Shown piece after piece: positions 12,501 through 26,300 of a stretch of 64,000 nucleotides of DNA. The stretch lies in the NCBI GenBank assembly GCA_003118195.1, contig BEXV01000119.1:250400-314399 (forward strand), in the 5' to 3' direction. The notes beneath the pieces were generated by a model. That model did no database searches. It was not told where the DNA came from and saw nothing but the letters and a program-made list of their open reading frames with translations. The stretch comes from Hemicentrotus pulcherrimus. Taxonomy: Eukaryota; Echinodermata; Echinoidea; Camarodonta; Strongylocentrotidae. The translations under genes and the position numbers were made by a program. The number at the start of each line of letters is the position of its first letter. Position 1 is the stretch's first letter.

Positions 12501-15500
12501 AAAGACTGACAGAGCTAGGCTCTGCTCAAGGCCTTAGGAATTGTGGTAAAGTGTCCACTTAGAGTCTGTTCCTGCAGACTATACCCGTCTGTTCACATTT
12601 CCTGTAGGGTTGTGGACTTAAACTCTTCTGACTGTGTCCCTCCAAGAATATACCTAACCCCATGTGGTTTGTGGGTTAACCATCTGACATGTGATCTTGA
12701 CACCATGGGTCTTTCTGGGATATTTATGGATTGTTCAAAATAATAAATAAATAAAGATGAAAATAATACATTGATATCATCTTTCAAATCTATGTACCTA
12801 TTCTCTTAATCTCAAAATAATGTATCTATATATCAATTTCATTTATCCCAAATCATCATTTTGTCATTTTTAATTTTTTTCATTTTATTACCCAGTATTC
12901 TGTATTGTCACTTGTTCTGTTTTTTTATGTAATTTTAAATTGTTCGTATCATTTGCTTATTCTATATTTTCCTATCCAAACTCGGCAGGAATAGCCTTAG
13001 ATAGGCCTAAGGCATTTGTCACTCCCACATATTATATCCTCTGTTTGGAGCTAGAAGGGCATTAACTCCTTTTCTCCAACAAAGGATTAATGCCCTTCTG
13101 GCTCCATGTTCTGAAATTGCTACTTTTTGCATGTATTATGATTTTTCCATGTTTTTTGTTGTTTTAATACTTGATTATATTTAAGAGTCTTTTGTTATGA
13201 TTGTCTTCTGGTAATTTTTTTCCCTGTTTGCCATTTATCTTTGTGACTTATGTTTGATTAAAAACATATGAAATACTTAAAAACTACCTATAGAGAGAAA
13301 ATAATGGAAACTGTAGCTGAATTTTTAAAAAAAATAGTGGAACATTTACTTTCAAAGAACATTTTATCCCAGCTAGCCTCATGCTTCCTGCCATTGCAAA
13401 GATATGATCCTTTTCTTTATTCATAGCACTTCGAGCCTTTAAGTTCCAACTCGAAACATAGAAATACTTTGTTATTGATCCAGTAGATGAGACAGGTTGT
13501 TTTTTGAGCATGACTTTCAATTCTATGATGACATTATTCTCCAGGACTTGTGTCGGATGCGTAGGAAGAAAATCATTTCCCAATTGCATGGGATGCAAAC
13601 ATTGTCCAGAGGAAGTTAGGATTAGGGTATTCAGGTTTGTTATCTTCCAGTAAATTAGGTCAGGACTAGACCTGCTCGACCCACTTTGTCTCATCACCTA
13701 GGTCATCCAGTGCTTTTACAAAACCTTTCCATCAGAAAAAAATACTTCAGGAATATAATTTTTCAGGCCCCCTTTTCTACCCCCCTTCTCTACCCCCCCT
13801 TCTCTCCAGGCTTCTTTTTTCAGGGCCCCCTTTTTCAGTTTGTCAGGTTTTATATTGTACAGAAGTGTGCCGGGCTTGATTATGTCTGGAAATCTACGAG
13901 CTGATCATAACTAAAGGCAGCTGGTATTCCTAGATGATTGTTGGCAAGGGCTGGGAGGGAGTGGAGGTTTCTATTCAGAAAGGTGTCATTTGTCATTTAA
14001 AGCACAAGAAAAATGAGAAAACTTGATCGTCAAGCTAATCAAAGTCTGTCTAATTCCAATGCCCGAGATGTAAGTTGCTTCCAGTTTTCCAAAAATAGTC
14101 TTCACTCTTTACTCATTTATTTATAATGTAAATCAGTTGGAAGGGGGATATGATGGGTGCAACTACACCCCTCTTCAAGTAAAAACAGGCACAAACAATG
14201 ATTATTACCCCCTTTCATTGACAGGCCTGTATATATATATATTTTATATCCCCAAAGATAATAGGGTAGGTTATCAACCCACTTTCTACTATTAATTGTC
14301 CTGTGCCATGATGGTATAATGCCTGGTATCACAGCTATCTTGTCAGTGTCTGGTCTAGCTCTTCTTCCCAAACCACTACTAGTAGAGACAATGCTAGCGT
14401 TTAACAGATTTAATTGTAGTCTCTCTGAGAGCATTGTACTCAAACTGAAGATAACATGTTGGTTGGTCTGGAAGAAACCAGTTTAAACAATCCATTGTTT
14501 TTCATGCTTTTGAAAGTTCAAAATACTAAGTGAAGGTATATGGAAAGAATTTAAAGTGTTTTTGCATCATGCTGACAGCATTTCAGTCTGTTTTTGCTTG
14601 TTAGTGACCACAACTAAGGTACAAATTGATTCAATGTACTAACAATCGTAAATTCTAACCACATTCTGGAAGTGATAAATTGTTTTCAATGTCATGTATT
14701 AAAGGGCACCATACAGTATGAACTATGACTAGTTAGAAAAGTGTTTCGCTACTCCGAACAGTCATTTGTTATAAAAGCAGTCAGCAATAGACTCAAGATG
14801 CACTGTAGACGCTTAACTTGTTTCTGTGCTAATTTTCCCCAAAGACTTATTGTAGAGTTGAATCTTGAACAGTTAATTCCTTTATAATCTTATTTTACCC
14901 TGATATTAAATTAGTTTTAATAAAATCAGATCACTCAATTTAAATCTCAACTCATAAAATCAATGGTAACTATTTGATACATGTAGCTTGTTTTATTGTC
15001 ACTTTGGATCGATGGAGTTCATAATTTCATATGAATTTTTGTGTTCAGAATTGGTGTGCTTAAAAAAAAAAAGATGTTCTCACAACTGTCATCCTGTAAC
15101 TTAATTGAATCAAATCACACTGGTGAATCTTTATTGAAGGCACAGGTGACTGTTTGTGGATCCCTATGAAATAAGAGTGTTCCATCCAACAAGTGGGAAA
15201 TGGTGCCCATCCAGTGTTTGGAATCCTTCTGTATTGAAGGGATTGCCCACCCTAAACTTCTCTCCTTCCCTTCTCTCAACCGCCTAAAAAAGGACTGACA
15301 GAATGTTATAAAAATGTATTGTCTCTTTTGCCTGGTCAGGCAATGAAATATGATGTGATGGGACAGATACTCTAGTCTAACCAAGGTGAAGATCTACATT
15401 TAGTACCTTAATTTAGAAATTTCTTTAGAAGCAGGGATGACTTTAAATCATTCTAAAGTGAGTTCAAAGGAAACGGCACATGTAGTAGGAAGTGATATGG

Positions 15501-18463
15501 AGCCATTAGTCTACCACAAGATTATTGCAATAGATCTTTATTATTTTCTGTTTTCTTTCTGCTCCTGCATTTGTGTTTAATATTATGCAGCATTCTCTTC
15601 TCTCTGTGACTTTCTCTCTTTCTCTGATTGTCCCTCTTTTCTCCGTTTTGTATCATAACCCTTCCACTCACTCTTACAAATAAATGGCATGTATTCCATC
15701 AGAACCCTACTTAGTCATTTAAATGACTACTGAAAGAAGAGATCCAAGTATTTCAGTTTTTTCAGTTCATTTGTAGGAATGAAAACTCTATACACTGAAA
15801 TTATCTCGTCCTTTCCTGCTTTCTGTTTTGTTTAGGAGTTCTACTCTGTACATACCTCTTACAATCCTTTCTTGAACATCAACAGAAAGAATGTTTTGTT
15901 CTTGAAGGTCAATGTTTGTTTGTGTATGACATGATAAAATTGTCTACGTTCTCAGGTACTGTGTTGTTGTTTTTAACTTTCAGTTTGCAAAACCTCAAGG
16001 TTACAAAGAACAGTTCGAACATCGTCAAGTGTTTACAATGGACTGAAACAATAAGTACTAGCTTCTTGTAGTTATCACGCTAACTTAAAGATCTGTCATG
16101 GTTTTGTTACTTTGAGTTAACTTAAATTTTGTAACCATGAGGGCTTCTGCAAAGTTCCTAAATACAAGATAAATTTGTTTAAATGTTTAAAACCATGACC
16201 TAAACTTAAAGTTTATTGACTGTCTTGTGAGCCTCACTATTGTATACAACACTTTCCAGTTAAAGATCAGCTGTTGCTCAGACTAAAGATGCATGCCCCT
16301 GTTTCATGTTTGGAATGCCCTCAGACTACCCTCTGACTGCCCCATCTTAGAATAACAGAAGAAGATTCCCTGTCTGGAGACTGTGACAAAGTCCTTCCTA
16401 TTGCTCTTTGATAAGATCCTGGGCCACGTTCACATGACAGCTAATATCGAGAACCTTGTCTAAGAGGATTGTATTGAGCAGGGATAGCCCAGTACTGTAT
16501 GATGTGAATGCTCTCTGACTGTCCCCTCTTAAAAACAACAGACGGAGAGGTGCATGACTGCGTGTCGAGCACAACTCAGACATTTCACCATATCTTTATA
16601 TCCACCCTTTCCTATGAAAAAAAAACCCATCTTTGATTTTTTTTTCTTGCTACCTTGATGCCACTTGTTTTGTCTTTACACACAAACGTTAGTCATAATG
16701 GTGTTATGTTTAAAATAAAAAGACAACGCTTAATCTTGAAATTGCAGTGAGAATTGATAAAAATGTGTACTTTTCTTTTCTGTAAATTCAAAAGTATGTT
16801 TGCTGTCTTTTTATTAATTAATTGAGAAAGAATATCTGCTACATGTATCTCCTGTTAGATAAAGTTTTTTTGATCTTCTTATTCCACACGCCTACCCTTC
16901 AGCTTCACCCATCATCCTGCAGCCGCCCATTGATCTGGGTGTTAACTACGGGATGAACGTCTCGGTGACTTGCATCGCCATGGGGCATCCTCCACCAGCC
17001 GTTACCTGGAGGAAAGTCGGCCAATCACACCTTGATGTCAACCCCAGGATAACCATGACTGAAGACGGAAATCTGTTCATCAGAGGTATGCACTTGTCTC
17101 AATAACCTTAACTCATTAACTACCGCATCCTCTTATTCCTTTACGTAGACTGTAGACAAGAACCACATGGGCCCATATTTAGTTCTTATCTAAAAGATAT
17201 GGGTATTTTACTCAGTTTTCATTGTAGGTAATAATACTTGGCCAATTTAGGTATTCAGTTGAAGAAGCTATTGGCTAATTATTGTAATTCAAATTTAGGA
17301 CAGCTTCCTAGCTGAAAAAAGAAAAAAGAAATAATTATAGTAATAATAAATAATAAATAATAAATCTGAATTTATAAGGGGCTTAATATGGGATACCGTC
17401 TCTAAGTGCATTTACAGATACTATTGATGATGCATATCCGTAGCCAAAGCTGAGACTCTTGGAAGTTTGACAAATGGCCTACCCCTTTGTTTTCTTGCCC
17501 TTTAGCCAATATGCTGTTAATTAATGTTAGCTAAACCACATGGGGAATGTATGATAATTCTGATAATTCTACTGTCCATTGTCAGCTGTGATGCCGTGCA
17601 AAAAGGCAGCATATGGAATCTGTGAGTCACATCTATATCGTCATACCCAGCCAGGGTCAGTACCGGTCGATGCCCTGTTAACCTGGCTTTCATGTGTGTC
17701 TCGCATCACCTATTAACGCAATTAGGTTTGATCAAGACCATTACATGCTATTTCTATCTCTTTGGCTGAAGTTGTGAGGGATTTAATATTTTCTTGAAGC
17801 CCTTGCCAAAGAACAGCAACCAAGTTGGAAACGGATTTCCATGAAGTCCTATCATAAATGTAAAACCACAATGGATAGTTTTTTTTTTATTTTCATGAAA
17901 TGGGATGTCCTGTTCAATATCTCACCGTAATGTAGCCAGATATATGATTAAATATGCTTATGAAGAATATTAGTAAGGCTCATTAACCCTTTGGCTACGG
18001 GAACCTAGTGGCCCCTGTGTTAACTCTATGGGAATGAGAAAATTCAGTAGTCAACGGGTTAAAGAGCTGACATTTAGTGTATGAAATCCAGTTAAATGTA
18101 GATCAAAGGATTCTGTTGTAAAGTATGTTCCTATATCATTGTAATCATACAATTTTTTTCTTCTCATTCTCATCGTTTGTATTTGTCTCCCTACATGTTC
18201 TTCCCTCTCTCCCTGCCTCATCCCCCTCTATATCCCCTTCTACCCTCTACCCCCTCCCCATTCTCTCTCTCCTTCCCTCTATCTTTCTCTCCCTGCCTCC
18301 TGCCTACCACCCTCTCTATCCCCCTCTCCCTATCTTTCTCCCCCTTCCCCCTCCCCCTTCCCCCGCTCCCTCTCCTTCTGTCCACCCTCTTCGTCTCTCT
18401 CTGTCTCCCCTCCTTTCCCCATTTTGTCTTTCACTACCTCTCCCTCTCACTCCCCTCTCTCTC

Positions 18464-18507
<44 letters not shown>

Positions 18508-19963
18508 CCTTTTACTCTTATGTGTCATACATTTTCAATAGTCATTGTGTCTACCTGGGTTTGTTCCCACATTGTCTTTATATGTACCCATCAGTTCTTT
18601 AATATTAAATGCTACATGTATGTGTGAATTGTTTTGTATATGTACATTCCCTCAATAATATCTCTTTGTACTTTCTGTATTTGCAAGCATGGACCTAACT
18701 ATGCAGTGTATAAGGAACATGTTGCAGGTGTCCATGACTTCTTTTTCTTACTCCTCGCATTCCTCACTTCCTTTTGTCGAAGAATACAATTCTCCTTTTC
18801 CCATTTTTTCACCAGACATGCAAGTGGAGGATAGTGGGACGTACGTCTGCGTGGCCCATAACGAACATGGATCAACTGAAGCATCAGCTCAGCTTCGAAT
18901 CACAAACCTGAGTAAGTAGAATCATCATCAAATGAACAAGGAAGAATACTTCTTTAGACCTTACCTTGACCCTATCTCAACCCTAATACTAATATTTGCA
19001 TTGATACATATTGGATCATTGTGCTGTTTTCAGTTTTATGTGAATATAAAACATCTAAAACATGAGCCAAAGGAACCTGCACATAACAACCACCTGACCA
19101 TAAAGACTTGTCTCTCTGGAGTGGTATTTCTATCTAGGTTTCACTGTACTGTTATCTAAGCCATGCGGTTTGTGTTTCTCCACAGTCCAGCCTCAGATCA
19201 GTGCCACCAGCCAGGAGGAAGTGGTGGTCGTTGAAGACGATGTGGTGGTACGTTGCAACGTGATTTCCGGCAACCCACCTCCGACAGTGACATGGTACCA
19301 CTCCAGCGAGAGACTCTTCCCCGAGTACAGCCCTCGTCTAGAGCTCTTCCCCGATGGTAGCCTGGGAATTAGGGGTGCGGTCATGTCAGATGCAGGCAAC
19401 TACACCTGTGTAGCGGAGAATGCTATCGGCAATGATACCAAGATGACTCGTCTCAGAGTTCACAGTAAGTCTTACTGGGGAATTGGGTGATTATTGTAGT
19501 GCTGGTGGTGTAAAAGTGGTGCTGATGCTTTTGTTTATGAGGATGATGATGAGGATGAGGAGGAGGAGGATGATGATAATGATGGTGATGATAATGGTTG
19601 TGTTGATGGTTATGGATGTGATGTTTATGATGATGATGATGAAGATGGTGGTGATGATGGTGGTGATGGTGGTGATGGTGGTGATGATGATAACGATGAT
19701 GATAATGGTCGTGTTGATGGTGATTGTTGTGATGGTTATGATGATGATGATGATGATGGTGATGATGATAATGATTAAGTTAATATGTATGATAATGATA
19801 GGGATAGTGGTTGTCATGACAACGATAATGATGATGATGATGATGATAATGATAATGATGATGATGATGATAATGGTCGTGCTGATGGTGATGGTTGTGA
19901 TGGTTATGATGATGATGATGATGATGATGATAATGATGGTGTTGTTGATGATGGTGGTGGTGG

Positions 19964-20007
<44 letters not shown>

Positions 20008-20343
20008 NCGTCTCAGAGTTCACAGTAAGTCTTATTGGGGAATTGGGTGATTATTGTAGTGCTGGTGGTGTAAAAGTGGTGCTGATGCTTTTGTTTATGC
20101 GGATGAGGATGATGATGAGGATGAGGAGGAGGAGGATGATGATAATGATGGTGATGATAATGGTTGTGTTGATGGTTATGGATGTGATGGTTATGATGAT
20201 GATGATGGTGATGATGGTGGTGATGGTGGTGATGATAACGATGATGATAATGGTCGTGCTGATGGTGATGGTTGTGATGGTTATGATGATGATGATGATG
20301 ATGATGATGGTAATAATGATGGTGTTGTTGATGATGGTGGTGG

Positions 20344-20387
<44 letters not shown>

Positions 20388-23300
20388 ATGAAGGTGACGG
20401 TGGTAATGATGGTCAAAATGTTGATGACAGTTATCATGCCGGATGATGGCTCTTGTGTGGTGGAGGGGGTGGTTGCAATGGTTGGGGGATAGTCAGGATA
20501 ATAATGATTAAGTTAATAGGTAAGATAATGATAGGGATAGTGGTAGTCATGACAAAGATAATGATGTTGATGATGATAATGATGATGATTGTGATAAATG
20601 ACAATGCTAGTAATTTCTGTTCAGTTCTCACTAATAACTCTTATTGATCTTCATCTTAAAGTGATACAAACTCTATCTTCCCTTTAGATCCACCCAGTAT
20701 ATCAGGCACAGAGACCAGCTACACAGTAATCCATCACGAGTCGGTCACTTTGCTATGTCCGGCAGCAGGACACCCACCACCACTCATTGAGTGGATCAAG
20801 AACGGACAGACGGTACCCAACCTAGGACTGCATCAGAGTGCCCTTACACTAAACTATGTCACCGAACAGGACGCAGGGACGTACATCTGTAGGGTTTCTA
20901 ACGTAGCTGGATTCTCGGAGATCGAAATAACGCTCTTTATTCTTGGTGAGTGAGAGAATATTATTATCTTATTTTCTTTTATTGTGCCAAAAGTAGTAAT
21001 ATTTGTTGGTTGATTATTGGTGATCTGTACAGTGTATTTATTTATCTATTTACTTATGCATTCATTTATATGGTATTATTTCAACAGGGTAGCCCTGTAA
21101 GTAGTTACAAAAATACTGGTGTACAAGGGTCTCTAATGTAAACAATACAGGAGACATAAATGTTTATAATTATCTACATGGTGAAATTTTACAAAATTAG
21201 CTTACATGTACCTTGGGTTTTCTGTATTTCAACTTGCCTGTTTGTTTCAAAATGGTCCAACTGAAATAACAATAATCATAGTTATGATAAAGACTTCTAT
21301 TAATACGCCTAAGTTCTTTTTATATATTACAGAAAGTAGAAAGGTGTATCAATACTAATTGCCTGCACACAAAATACACCTGAGTGGTCAGCATATAAAC
21401 TTATAATGGTATCATTTTCTCTTTTCAGTGCCACCTGCCCATGAGGGTGTCGAGACCACCGGGGTCGTCAACGTGACCCAGGGGGATAGTGTCACCCTGC
21501 CATGCAATGTAAGGGGGAATCCCCCTCCTCAGATCTCCTGGTTCAAAGACAACCTTCCCCTCCCGGAAGCAGGAAGGAACTTCTATGTGAATACGGACGG
21601 CGGCTTGGTCATCCAGCAGATGTCGGTGGCTGAGGAAGGGCAGTATAGGTGTGTGGCCTCTAACATAGCAGGCAATGTCTCAAAGGATGTCCGCATTACT
21701 ATTCTTGGTGGGTGGTCTACTAATAATGTTATGTTTGCTTCTATCTCTGTCAGTCAATCTGGTCTTCCATTAAGCTATCACTTTATACTATCAAGCACTC
21801 CATTTTAAAATGATTCTATTTATCCTTTGAAAAACCTTAATCAGGTTACTTAATGGAAATTTGTAATTTCTTTTTTTTTCCACTTGTCATGCCTCAATCA
21901 GTCCATTAATATTTTTCTTTATTATTAGTTTACTCCAAAGGCCGTCAGTCTTTCTGTCTACTCATGCCTTACCGCATGCAATAACACTTTTCAAACAGTC
22001 AGTAGCAATGCAGCCCAAGATTTTCAAATATGTAAAATATATGTTTGGACTAAGAATAGAAATTTGTTTCCTTTTCAATCTCAAACTGGATATGCAGTTT
22101 GATTTATAAGTGTATGTTTCTAGGTAAGATATTTCATGCTAAATTTTTACCTTTAAATATGAAATTCAAAATCAAAAGGCGACTCTGAAACTTGAACTTT
22201 GTGGCATATATAGGAGGTTAAGTCTGTGTTTATATGGAGATGTAATGCATGTTCATATAGTCATTCAATCTGCATCTCGTGTTCCATTGGAACAGTTCCA
22301 CCAAGCATCCAACCTGGAAACACAGAGTATGCCGTGGTAGCTGGAGGTTCTGTCGTCTTGTCTTGTGAAGCCTATGGCATTCCCATGCCGGATGTGGTAT
22401 GGCAGAAAGATGGAGCTCAGCTGTCCCTAGCTACCAGGAATGTCCGCATCCTGGAGGAAGGCTCGCTCCAGATAGATGTCACTTCGGAGGACCATACAGG
22501 AACGTATACTTGCCTGGTAACCAACGAGGCTGGATCTACCAACAGGTTTATCACTCTTAGTGTGATTGGTAAGTTTCCATAGAGAGAGTGAGAGAAAGAA
22601 AGAGGGAGAGAATGAGGGAAAGGGAGAGAGAAAGAGAGTGAGAGAGAGAAAAGATAAAGAGAGAGAANNNNNNNNNNNNNNNNNNNNNNNNNNNNNNNNN
22701 NNNNNNNNNNNNNNNNNNNNNNNNNNNNNNNNNNNNNNNNNNNNNNNNNNNNNNNNNNNNNNNNNNNNNNNNNNNNNNNNNNNNNNNNNNNNNNNNNNNN
22801 NNNNNNNNNNNNNNNNNNNNNNNNNNNNNNNNNNNNNNNNNNNNNNNNNNNNNNNNNNNNNNNNNNNNNNNNNNNNNNNNNNNNNNNNNNNNNNNNNNNN
22901 NNNNNNNNNNNNNNNNNNNNNNNNNNNNNNNNNNNNNNNNNNNNNNNNNNNNNNNNNNNNNNNNNNNNNNNNNNNNNNNNNNNNNNNNNNNNNNNNNNNN
23001 NNNNNNNNNNNNNNNNNNNNNNNNNNNNNNNNNNNNNNNNNNNNNNNNNNNNNNNNNNNNNNNNNNNNNNNNNNNNNNNNNNNNNNNNNNNNNNNNNNNN
23101 NNNNNNNNNNNNNNNNNNNNNNNNNNNNNNNNNNNNNNNNNNNNNNNNNNNNNNNNNNNNNNNNNNNNNNNNNNNNNNNNNNNNNNNNNNNNNNNNNNNN
23201 NNNNNNNNNNNNNNNNNNNNNNNNNNNNNNNNNNNNNNNNNNNNNNNNNNNNNNNNNNNNNNNNNNNNNNNNNNNNNNNNNNNNNNNNNNNNNNNNNNNN

Positions 23301-26300
23301 NNNNNNNNNNNNNNNNNNNNNNNNNNNNNNNNNNNNNNNNNNNNNNNNNNNNNNNNNNNNNNNNNNNNNNNNNNNNNNNNNNNNNNNNNNNNNNNNNNNN
23401 NNNNNNNNNNNNNNNNNNNNNNNNNNNNNNNNNNNNNNNNNNNNNNNNNNNNNNNNNNNNNNNNNNNNNNNNNNNNNNNNNNNNNNNNNNNNNNNAAAAA
23501 AAAAAAAAAAAAAAACAGAGGATGTAGCAGTAGTTACAATTGTCTTGATACTTTAGGGTTTTAGCCATAAATTTAAACAAGTATTTGTAAACATGCAACT
23601 GTGCCCCAACCTTCTTTTTTTTCCAAAGAAAAATTTATTCAATCATTCTCGAGCATGAACAAAACAATGCATTTGAACAAGATACTTGTTATGACATATC
23701 TTACATAGGTGATTGATAAGAGTTGATGGCATGTTACATTTGATATCAATCACTTTTCTTACATAAGAAATAGGCTACAGAACTTTTTGATAATGACTAA
23801 CTTGTTATCGATTTGTATCAATTATTCTCTTTAAAGGAAAAGGGCCCTTGTCATTAGCGACATCATTTTTGATTGCTGTGCAAGATTTCTGCCCATTAAT
23901 GATTGGAAATTTCTGTTGTGTTTCTGGCACAATGCTCTCTCCTTTAATATACAGCAGTGATAAATGATGATGTAATTCACCGGAATCATGTTTGTTTTCA
24001 CTCAATTTGAGTTTGTCAATATAACCTAGTAAACCACACACCAGAGATGCGGTTGAAGTGGTGTGGTGAAGTGAAGGTTTATGTATTCTCTCAGCAAAGT
24101 TTGGGATCATTTACAGTAAAATCATTATGAAAATAATCTAGACTTTATGAATACTGAATGCTATTAACTTCAATCTTTCTTAAATGTTCTAATTCAGTTG
24201 CACCGACTATTGGGCAGGTTGTCAATGAGACCATATAAAATGTTTTAAACTTAAATCTTTCTTTAATGTTAAACTTCAGTTGCTCCAGTTATTGAGGAGG
24301 CTGTTGAGGAGACCTTTAGCATCACTATAGGCGAGACCGTCTCCCTGCCATGTGAGGTGACAGGCACTCCTCCACCGATAGTCACCTGGTACAAGTCAGG
24401 CAACCCGATCTCGGTCACTAATTCAATGGTCATCACCCAAGACTCACTGGACATCTATAATACTAGACCATTTGATACTGGCATCTATCAGTGTGTGGCA
24501 AGCAACGTTGCAGGCAACGTCACCAGGAACTTCAGGCTCATTGTCATGAGTAAGTAGAAATCTTGGATTATTTGTCTATTTCATATTTCAGCATTGAACT
24601 CATAACATACAGAGCAAAATAGTGTTTTTTTTTTGGTGTGATTGGTATGCTTTAAGTTAGAGTTTCCACATATTTCAAGATTTGCTTTTTAGTAACCAAT
24701 TTGTATCACCTTTCATATATTTGAATGCATGCATGCAGTTGTATCTATATGTAGCAATAGATTAGATCTTTGGCCTCTGTTTTTAGGTTTATGTTTTACA
24801 TTTTACATGTACATAAAAAAGATACATAATCTCTGATCTCTGAGAAGTGTCTAACTTTTGATTTTAAGTGGCCCAAACATTGTGGAGCGCGTGCAGCACT
24901 TTGTAACTGCAAGACGAAAAGACGCTATATCAAATATCTTTTGGATTGGATTGTATCATTTCAAAATGATTTAGGTTGGAGTGTCGAGTTTCAGTTATTT
25001 TAAGTATGCACTTCTTGTTGAATTACGATAAGATTTCAAACAAGATGTGAAACTTCTTATCTCTTGAAACGCATCTTTATCCTTGTTCACCTAGTTCCTC
25101 CAAGCATTCAAGATGGCCCAGCGACCCGTACGACTGAGGTCGGAGCTCATATCGAGTTAGAATGCAGGGCTGATGGTATCCCACTGCCTGAAATAACCTG
25201 GTATAAGGATGGAGAGCCTCTTGGCACATACAATGACCCAAGGTTTGTCTAGTAAAGCATCATGAATTTCTTTCCATTTTAAAACTCCTCTCCACATCAT
25301 ATCACTTAAAGATGTTTTTACTGAGTTGCTGCAAAGTTTTTATTTGTACCAGCTATCCGCCATCCTTAAGACAGCTGTAGGTATAGACTATTGATAAAAA
25401 CACCTAAAGTAACAATTTTATATTTCTAAAAAAAAATTGAATTTAGATGGTAATGAAAGTGTTACGTCTGTTTTTACATTAATTTTTGCTCTATTACCAA
25501 GGACACATGTGATCAAATAGTTTACAACATGTAGAGAGTGATGATAAACTTCTGTAAAACTATAATAGACTCATTGAACCTGAAATTCACAGAATGTTCA
25601 ACCTGTTCAGAGGAGTAAAAAGAAATCTGAGTAAATTTTCCCTTTATTGATCAAATGAAATTCTATCAACTTTGAAATGCATGTCCCAAATAGTAAAATG
25701 TGTCTGATTCCTTTTGAATACTGAAGTGTGTTTCAGGCCTAATGATTTTGCTGAAATTTTTCTTAGATAACCAGGGTGAATGTCATGTCTGTCATGCTAT
25801 AATTGATGGTATGAAACTGTTAAATGGTTTTGCCATTGACTTTTAAATCTTCAGGTTTCGAAAGACCGCCTTTGGTACTCTTCAGATATTGAAAGTAGAT
25901 CAGGAAGATTCTGGAGAGTATGCCTGCTATGTCTCCAACGACGCAGGCAAAGCTTCCAAGTTTGTTACTCTCACCGTCAACTGTAAGTCTTTGCTATTTG
26001 AGAATTCAAACTTCCATTATTATAGACAAGGGTGATTCACTTCTGGGAAAGGTGAACAAAATAATTTGTGAACTTGTTTCATTCTATTTATGTAAGTGTG
26101 GGAATGTATCAGAAAAACGTCTCTTGAAAGGGATGGTTCTTCAAGTTCCCCCATACTCAAAATATGACAAGTAACAGCTAAATTTTGAAGACTGCACTTT
26201 AATTCCTAATGTTTGTGTAGTTCCACATATACACACTTTTGTGTATAGTGCACATGACTTTTAGCAAGACTGGGTAAAATTCTTATCATTTTGATGACTC

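Larger units (their letters stand above)
9236..16902. other. Largest intron, 7.7 kb
   Basis: No exon-like Ig, TSP or EGF motif was found on either strand. Recognised contents: a palindromic MITE at 11334-11683, a less AT-rich block at 12180-12720 with an exact PBX-MEIS-type site, a hairpin element at 13042-13108, C-runs at 13768-13800, and at 15983-16235 a dispersed repeat shared with 4948-5665. An intron of this size early in an Ig array is a natural place for regulatory DNA, but nothing here proves it. Confidence 0.6.

Noticed and set aside
13284..13697. 137-residue minus-strand ORF in the large intron
   Set aside because: No recognisable domain and no splice or family support; plausible by chance in 64 kb.
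18125..18602. Pro/Ser/Leu-rich proteins in several frames
   Set aside because: They come from a homopyrimidine tract that is open in all plus frames; no domain, no codon bias.
20009..20024. Alternative extra exon after Ig 6
   Set aside because: It has no acceptor, follows an N and is a copy of the Ig 6 exon end; an assembly overlap is simpler.
19483..20492. Asp- or Met/Val-rich repeat proteins on both strands
   Set aside because: Products of the GAT microsatellite, crossing an N; the same holds for 52490-53296.
22417..23598. Long open frames across the N gap
   Set aside because: Runs of N are read as X, so they are not evidence of coding; the same applies at 57398-57802.
24870..24945. Coding exon between Ig 10 and Ig 11
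   Set aside because: No Ig motif; the sequence looks like a SINE tail (GACGCTATATCAAAT).
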